Below are positions 14,868 to 19,529 of a DNA stretch of 19,529 nt, piece after piece. Numbering within the stretch: the stretch's first letter is position 1; every line of letters starts with the position of its first letter. Under the pieces are notes generated by a model. That model was not told the origin of the DNA and did no database searches. It worked only from the letters and a program-made list of their open reading frames with translations. This stretch comes from Acidobacteriota bacterium. GTDB lineage: Bacteria; Acidobacteriota; Terriglobia; Terriglobales; Acidobacteriaceae. A program made the translations under genes and the position numbers. The stretch covers positions 2,971 to 22,499 of the forward strand of contig QIAS01000188.1 of the NCBI GenBank assembly GCA_003225615.1, given 5' to 3'.

Positions 14868-17033
14868 ATGATCTCCGCAAACACGGCCCTGACTGGTTCC
14901 TACGAGTTGGGCGAGGTGGCTCGCTCGGTGTTGATCGCCATCGTCGCGTCCTATGCTGCGCTCGATCTTACAGGTCGTGTAACCGCTGCAAGCGGCCGGG
15001 TTCGACTAGCTTGGTTGAGCGGTGGGGCGATTGCGATGGGCATCGGCATCTGGGCGATGCACTTCGAGGGGATGCTGGCGCTGCGCCTGCCAGTGCCCGT
15101 CGAATATCACTGGCCGACAGTTCTGGCCTCACTCCTGGTGGCCATCCTCGCGTCCGGTGTCGCGCTGTATGTGGCGAGTTCCCGGAAACTTGGTGTCGTT
15201 GCGGCGTTGACCGGAAGCACATTTATGGCCACGGGCATCGCCGGCATGCACTACATCGGCATGGCCGCAATGAGATTACCGGCCATTACCCGATACTCTC
15301 CCCTTCTAGTGACGTGTTCCATCTTGCTCGCAATCTTGTTTTCTCTAATCGCGTTATTGATGGCGTTTGATCTACGCGAGGAGACCCGATGGAGTGTTCC
15401 GCGAAGGCTGGGCAGCGCCACAGTGATGGGAGTGGCTGTCTCCGCAATGCATTACACCGGAATGGCTGCCGCAAGTTTCATCCCCGCTTCGCCTGCGGAC
15501 CTTTCTCATGCCGTGACTATTTCTCCCCTCGCCAACAATGGAATTGCCATGGTGACCTTGATCGTGATTGTGGCCGCCATCATGACATCGTCCGTGGAAA
15601 GGCGGGCGAGCGCCGAAGTTCGGGCTCGCCCCGACGGCTATGTCGATTTCTTCAACAAGCGCTGGCTGGAATATGTGGGTGTTTCTTTGGAAGATATTTC
15701 CGGATGGCGATGGACCAATGTAATCCACCCCGAGGACGTTGAGGGTGTGGTGGGCAAGTGGCGCTCGTCGGTGGAAACCGGCAAGCCCTTCGAAGCCGAA
15801 GCACGGCTTCGAAGGGCCGATGGAGAATACCGCCTGATGCTTCTCCGCAAGGTACCGCTGCGCGACGAAACCGGCAGCGTAGTTAAGTGGTACGGCTCGG
15901 CTACCGATATCGAGGACCGCAGGCGGGCGGAGGCAGAACTTCGCGAGAGTGAGGCACGCTTCCGGCTAGTGGCCGATAGTGCTCCAGTGATGATCTGGAT
16001 GTCGGGGACTGACAAATTCTGCACCTACTTCAACAAGCCCTGGCTGGACTTCACCGGCCGATCCATTGACCGCGAGCTTGGCAACGGCTGGGCGGAGGGG
16101 GTCGATCCTGAGGATCTGCAGAGATGCCTGGATACGTACACACAGGCCTTTGATCGCCGGGAGGCATTCAGGATGGAGTATCGCCTCCGACGCCACGACG
16201 GCGAATTTCGATGGGTTCTCGACATCGGGGCGCCACGATGCAATCCGGACGGGTCTTTTGCCGGTTACATTGGTTCGTGTATCGACGTGACCGAGCAGAG
16301 GCGAAGCGACGAGCAACTGCGTCAGGCACAGGAGGATCTCGCCCGCGTGACCCGTGTTGTGGCGATGGGCGAACTGGTTGCGGCCATTGCCCATGAGGTT
16401 AACCAGCCCCTGGCTGCAATCGTCACTAATGGCAATTTCTGCTTACGCCTGCTCGCGAGTGTGACTCCGAACTTCGACAAGTTGCGCGAGGCAATCTCGG
16501 AAATTGTGAATGACGGCACACGAGCGAGCACCGTCATTTCCAGAATCCGCGCACTCTTACAGAAGGGCGCTCCCGAGCGAGTTGCGGTGGACATTAATGA
16601 GATCATTCAAGAGGTCGCCGTTCTGCTGCGCAGTGCGCTGACCAGGAACCGTGTGTCCTTGCGCACCTATCTTGCCTCTGATCTGCCATGTGTGTTGGGC
16701 GATCGCGTGCAATTGCAGCAGGTCCTCATCAATTTGGTCATGAACGGCATTGAAGCTATGCGTTCGGTCACCCAACGGCCGCGCTGCCTTCATATAAAGT
16801 CAGCCAGAAAGGATAATGAAGTGCTCGTTCAAGTCCAGGATTCCGGAGAGGGCCTTGATCCCCAGCAAGCGGAGCATATCTTCGAGCCATTCTTTACCAC
16901 TAAGCCGCAGGGTATCGGAATGGGGTTATCGATCAGCCGGTCTATTGTAGAGTCTCATGGAGGCCGTTTGTGGGCTGAGTCAGATTCCAAGGGAGCAGTT
17001 TTTCAATTTACTTTGCCCGTAAGTAGTACATGA
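14868..17033 (+). CDS. MHYT-PAS-PAS sensor histidine kinase
   Basis: Membrane sensor kinase of about 721 residues. The N-terminal 240 residues form an MHYT domain: about seven hydrophobic helices with three motif copies, [16 protein letters not shown] and SAMHYTGM. In this family these are thought to bind copper and sense O2, CO or NO. Two PAS domains with PAC tails follow ([17 protein letters not shown] ... [16 protein letters not shown]; then [15 protein letters not shown] ... [14 protein letters not shown]). The kinase core has HEVNQPL (His509), [17 protein letters not shown] and [26 protein letters not shown] at 14851-14859 serves the ATG at 14868 (9 nt from GGAGG) or the GTG at 14865. 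The first PAS lacks its N-terminal strand and linker helix (see findings). The stop overlaps the response regulator start by 4 nt (ATGA), so the two proteins are a cognate pair. Confidence 0.92.
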   Translation: MISANTALTGSYELGEVARSVLIAIVASYAALDLTGRVTAASGRVRLAWLSGGAIAMGIGIWAMHFEGMLALRLPVPVEYHWPTVLASLLVAILASGVALYVASSRKLGVVAALTGSTFMATGIAGMHYIGMAAMRLPAITRYSPLLVTCSILLAILFSLIALLMAFDLREETRWSVPRRLGSATVMGVAVSAMHYTGMAAASFIPASPADLSHAVTISPLANNGIAMVTLIVIVAAIMTSSVERRASAEVRARPDGYVDFFNKRWLEYVGVSLEDISGWRWTNVIHPEDVEGVVGKWRSSVETGKPFEAEARLRRADGEYRLMLLRKVPLRDETGSVVKWYGSATDIEDRRRAEAELRESEARFRLVADSAPVMIWMSGTDKFCTYFNKPWLDFTGRSIDRELGNGWAEGVDPEDLQRCLDTYTQAFDRREAFRMEYRLRRHDGEFRWVLDIGAPRCNPDGSFAGYIGSCIDVTEQRRSDEQLRQAQEDLARVTRVVAMGELVAAIAHEVNQPLAAIVTNGNFCLRLLASVTPNFDKLREAISEIVNDGTRASTVISRIRALLQKGAPERVAVDINEIIQEVAVLLRSALTRNRVSLRTYLASDLPCVLGDRVQLQQVLINLVMNGIEAMRSVTQRPRCLHIKSARKDNEVLVQVQDSGEGLDPQQAEHIFEPFFTTKPQGIGMGLSISRSIVESHGGRLWAESDSKGAVFQFTLPVSST

Positions 17034-17665
17034 GTAATACAACCTCTGTCGTTTTCGTAGTGGATGACGACCCCTCGGTCAGCCGCGCCATCAAACGTCT
17101 GGCCGAATCTGTAGGATTGCGAGTTGAGCTGTTCGGCTCAGCCGGGGAATTTCTGCGAAGCAAATGGCCGGATGCTCCCAGTTGCCTGGTGCTTGATATC
17201 AGGCTACCCGGTATAAGTGGGCTCGATTTCCAGCGCGAACTGGCTGAAGCTAACATTCATATTCCTATCATCTTCATCACTGCCCACGCGGATGTCCCCA
17301 TGACTGTCCGCGCTATGAAGGCGGGCGCGGTCGAGTTCCTTACTAAGCCATTCCGAGATCAGGATCTGCTGGATGCCATTCAACAGGCGCTGCAGCGCGA
17401 CCATACCAGACGTGTACTGGAGGCGGAAGTTGCAGAGTTGCAGGAGCGCTATGAATCGCTGACATCTCGCGAACGGGAGGTGCTGCCGTGGGTGGTTTCC
17501 GGCCGGCTCAACAAACAAATAGCCGCTGAAATTGGAACTAGCGAGGCAACAGTAAGAGTCCATCGCAGCCAACTTATGCGGAAGATGGGTGCCGAATCAT
17601 TAGCCGAACTGGTAAGAATGGGTGAGAAGTTGCGGAACTCCTCTACCAATCGAAAACCATCGTGA
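17030..17665 (+). CDS. FixJ/NarL-type response regulator
   Basis: A 211-residue two-component response regulator that binds DNA when phosphorylated by the kinase just upstream. The receiver domain has the acidic pocket VDDDP (Asp12, Asp13), the phospho-acceptor Asp56 (LVLDIRLPG), Thr84 (FITAHAD) and Lys106 (LTKPF). A linker helix follows, then a LuxR-type helix-turn-helix from about 143 to 205 ([54 protein letters not shown]). This arrangement and the TAHADVPM segment are typical of FixJ/TodT/StyR regulators. The ATG overlaps the kinase stop in ATGA, so translation is coupled. The targets are not visible here; the neighbouring glycosyltransferase is on the opposite strand. Confidence 0.94.
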   Translation: MSNTTSVVFVVDDDPSVSRAIKRLAESVGLRVELFGSAGEFLRSKWPDAPSCLVLDIRLPGISGLDFQRELAEANIHIPIIFITAHADVPMTVRAMKAGAVEFLTKPFRDQDLLDAIQQALQRDHTRRVLEAEVAELQERYESLTSREREVLPWVVSGRLNKQIAAEIGTSEATVRVHRSQLMRKMGAESLAELVRMGEKLRNSSTNRKPS

Positions 17666-17757
17666 AGTAGCGTGGGCGAATTTCATCAATCACACCGACC
17701 AGCAAACACACCATGTTCTAAATGGCTCGGAACTCGTTTTTAGGCGTTTTTAGGCAT
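17666..17757. other. Convergent spacer with a 10-bp tandem repeat
   Basis: This is the gap between the stops of the response regulator (+) and the glycosyltransferase (-). GTTTTTAGGC occurs twice in a row at 17736-17755. No stable terminator hairpin is seen. Confidence 0.4.
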
Positions 17758-18876
17758 TCAGGCGGCCACCGACTTGGCAGAAAGCAAACTGCGGTACAAC
17801 GCAAGATAATCATCAATCATGCGCTTGGAGTTAAAGCGCTCGCGGGCACGCTGGTAAGCCCGATTGGCATAGGTGCGGCACAGATCACGGTCCTCGCTCA
17901 GGTCCCGGATCGTCGCGGCCAGACTTTCAGCATCGTTGGCGCGGAAATACACGGCGGCATCGCCCCAGATTTCCCGGAAGCTAGGAATGTCGTTTGCCAC
18001 GATGGCACACCGGGAAAGCGCTGCCTCCAGTGTCGCCATGCCGAACGGCTCGTAGCGCGAAGTAGCAGCGTAAATGGCCGCGCGGCTGTACAACATTCGA
18101 AGTTGCGCTTCGGTCTGCGGACCCTTCAGTGCCACACATACCTGGTCCGTAGCAAGCTTGACATCGGCACGAATAGGAATGCGCGGCACCGCCACTGGTT
18201 GATCGCTGCCTACAATGCAGACCGAAACTGGATGCTCGTGCTGGGTCAGCAGAAAGACCTGCTTGCCGGCATCCCAGAGCCGGCCCACCGCCATCACCGA
18301 GTCTTCTTTGCTCACATAGGGATTGAAGAATATGGGATTACGGCCGTTGTAGATGACGGCCTCCCGCCATGGCGTTCCATAGCAGGAGCGCAGCGTATCC
18401 ATCATCCAACCTGACGGCGCAACCACGCAGCTGGCACCCTGTAGTCCGCCGGTCACCATCTGACGATAATGGCGCAGCCAGTTTGTGTCTCGCGGCTCGT
18501 GATCGTGAACCGCCAGCCACCAGCTGATCAAATCACCATGCGCGACCACCACGCGGGGCACGTTCACCGGCAAAGCACCGTAGCAAAACTGGCCAAGGTG
18601 CAATACATGCGGCTTGATTTCGCACACCAGCCCGAGCAGATAATTTGTGGAGTCTTCCAGATCCTGCTCTCCCTCCTGCATCCATTCCAGCCGGAACGCA
18701 GTAGGACGGTAGTCGAGCCCGTGCAGGCCGTCCATCCATGACGTCTGATGGGGTAAGGGAATTTCGCCGAAGCTGACCAGGGTCACGCGATTCCCGCGAC
18801 TCACCAAGCCGGTGACCAACTCGCGCGTGTAGGTCCACACGCCAGTGATGGTGTCCGCAGTAACTAAAATGTGCAA
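17758..18876 (-). CDS. GT4-family glycosyltransferase
   Basis: Cytosolic GT-B fold glycosyltransferase of family 4, which moves a sugar from a nucleotide sugar to an unknown acceptor. The N-terminal Rossmann half begins HILVTADTITGVWTYTRELVTGLVSRGNRVTLVSFGE, with the Gly-rich donor/acceptor loop. HLGQFCYGALP and VVVAHGDLISWW follow. The C-terminal half has AVGRLWDAGKQ and the EX7E motif EPFGMATLEAALSRC, which binds the nucleotide sugar. The TTG at 18876 is preferred: it gives an N-terminus beginning directly at the first beta strand and has GGGGG about 5 nt upstream. A GTG at 18900 is in frame but lies in the foot of the leader hairpin and adds eight unlikely residues. There is no signal peptide. 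Neighbours give no hint of the product; a capsule, trehalose-like sugar or glycolipid is each possible. Confidence 0.88.
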   Translation of the reverse strand: MHILVTADTITGVWTYTRELVTGLVSRGNRVTLVSFGEIPLPHQTSWMDGLHGLDYRPTAFRLEWMQEGEQDLEDSTNYLLGLVCEIKPHVLHLGQFCYGALPVNVPRVVVAHGDLISWWLAVHDHEPRDTNWLRHYRQMVTGGLQGASCVVAPSGWMMDTLRSCYGTPWREAVIYNGRNPIFFNPYVSKEDSVMAVGRLWDAGKQVFLLTQHEHPVSVCIVGSDQPVAVPRIPIRADVKLATDQVCVALKGPQTEAQLRMLYSRAAIYAATSRYEPFGMATLEAALSRCAIVANDIPSFREIWGDAAVYFRANDAESLAATIRDLSEDRDLCRTYANRAYQRARERFNSKRMIDDYLALYRSLLSAKSVAA

Positions 18877-18899
18877 GCAGCCCCCGGGACGAATACCCA

Positions 18900-18930
18900 C
18901 AACTGGCGGATCTTCTCCGCCAGTTGGCGG
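18900..18930 (-). promoter_or_regulatory. Leader hairpin upstream of the glycosyltransferase
   Basis: An 11-bp perfect inverted repeat (18900-18910 / 18916-18926) with a 5-nt loop stands just before the coding start. Its central CCGCCA can also pair with a second TGGCGG at 18925-18930, giving a short alternative stem. It could be a translational or attenuation-like control element or an operator; it is not followed by a T-run on the minus strand. Confidence 0.45.
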
Positions 18931-19081
18931 TATTCTAATTTGAATTGCAACCGGGTTCGAACAAATTCTTGCCGGAAGGGCTGAAGTGCAAAATATTGCC
19001 TACTGTCCTGGTCCCTAAACCGACTGGCAGGTGAGTCACAACACTTGCGTTTGTGCCCTGGTATAGGAGGAAGCTCAGCAC

Positions 19082-19529
19082 TCAGTTTGAGGGCGCAAGC
19101 CGGGTCCGCAATTCCCGGGCAAGCTGATGAACGGTGCGGATTTTCTCTGCCGCTGGAAGGGGCAAATTGGGCACCTGCAACGCCAGCTCGCAGGAAAGCA
19201 GCATGGCCGTGACCGCGTCCTTCAATTCGCTGCATAGGACCTGTTCGGCAGCCTGGCGCGCTACTAATTCCTCTCGCTTGCGGCGGTGCAAGGCGGCACG
19301 CAGTTCGCATACCACGCGCTCAATGCCGCTGATGGCGAAGTTTATGTGCACGGGAATGGCGGTCCCGATGTGCTGCAGAACCATTTCACTCTGGTCTGGT
19401 TCCAGCTCCAAAAGGCATTGATCAATTACGACAGCCGAATATTCTTCGGCGCGCAGCCGGATGACAGCCTGACGCAGGCTTTCGGCAACATGCACAGGTT
19501 GGGAAATGGCTTCTTCCAGAGCCTTGCCA
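19082..19529 (-). CDS. Receiver-like protein with degenerate histidine-kinase dimerisation helix, 5' truncated by window edge
   Basis: C-terminal part of a signalling protein; the frame is open to the right edge, so the true start lies outside. The visible part begins in what looks like a receiver-domain helix (KALEEAI ... HVAESLRQAVIRLRAEEYSAVVIDQCLLEL, the strand that would carry a phospho-Asp in a true receiver). A linker with a basic coiled segment (RRKREELVARQAAEQ) follows, then LCSELKDAVTAMLLSCELALQVPNLPLPAAEKI. The last segment is the outline of a DHp H-box helix (normally HELRNPLTA-like), but the phospho-His position is Ser, and no ATPase domain follows before the stop at 19082. It is probably a non-catalytic receiver/dimerisation protein. 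It could be upstream of the glycosyltransferase in the same transcript, but the 180-bp gap argues for separate control. Confidence 0.7.
   Translation of the reverse strand, partial: GKALEEAISQPVHVAESLRQAVIRLRAEEYSAVVIDQCLLELEPDQSEMVLQHIGTAIPVHINFAISGIERVVCELRAALHRRKREELVARQAAEQVLCSELKDAVTAMLLSCELALQVPNLPLPAAEKIRTVHQLARELRTRLAPSN

Noticed and set aside
17736..17755. GTTTTTAGGC tandem pair as an attachment site or terminator
   Set aside because: Only two short copies, no tRNA or integrase nearby, and no hairpin before the T-runs.

Overview
The window is a stretch of bacterial chromosome with moderately high GC. Its gene content and protein style (cydAB beside an mrp-type ATPase, a MoxR-like/VWA pair, a DUF4142 exported protein, a TAT-exported oxidoreductase, GAF-sigma54 activators, MHYT sensor kinases) resemble soil Acidobacteria of the Koribacter/Terriglobus kind. 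That placement is from memory of protein families and has not been tested. I see no phage genes, insertion sequences, tRNAs, rRNAs or CRISPR arrays.

Layout. 1-461 (-): N-terminal part of an Mrp/ApbC P-loop Fe-S carrier ATPase, cut by the left edge. 598-3008 (-): cydA-cydB, a cytochrome bd-type quinol oxidase. 3087-4029 (-): a hotdog acyl-CoA thioesterase preceded by, and probably coupled to, a small Cys-rich protein of unknown family. 4196-4513 (+): a small TPR protein, convergent with a classical short-chain dehydrogenase (4530-5321, -). 5423-6031 (+): a Lon N-terminal-domain (LAN) protein. 6133-8878 (+): a MoxR-like AAA+ ATPase and a VWA-domain protein, a two-gene chaperone-type unit. 9041-9718 (+): an exported DUF4142 protein. 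9839-11753 (-): a TAT-exported FAD-dependent (spermidine-dehydrogenase-like) oxidoreductase that is broken. 11906-12169 (-): a CDGSH-type Fe-S protein with one ligand changed. 12382-14419 (-): a GAF-GAF-AAA+(sigma54)-Fis activator interrupted by a frameshift. 14420-14864: intergenic, with a perfect tandem 57-bp duplication and a promoter. 14868-17665 (+): an MHYT-PAS-PAS histidine kinase overlapping a FixJ/NarL-type response regulator. 17758-18876 (-): a GT4 glycosyltransferase with a hairpin leader. 19082-19529 (-): C-terminal part of a receiver/degenerate-DHp protein, cut by the right edge.

The left half is ordinary housekeeping and respiratory material. The most unusual stretch is about 11.3-15.7 kb. 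Within 4.4 kb it holds a perfect 57-bp inverted repeat that replaces the FAD-binding motif of the oxidoreductase, an out-of-frame collapse in the sigma54 activator, a perfect 57-bp tandem duplication, and a first PAS domain that seems to lack its N-terminal part with a hairpin at the join. The two large repeats have the same unit length. This could be a run of real template-switch or slippage mutations, or a set of assembly-join artefacts. The sequence alone cannot decide, and raw reads would settle it. I found no convincing new multi-gene system; the best leads are these lesions and several changed active-site residues.
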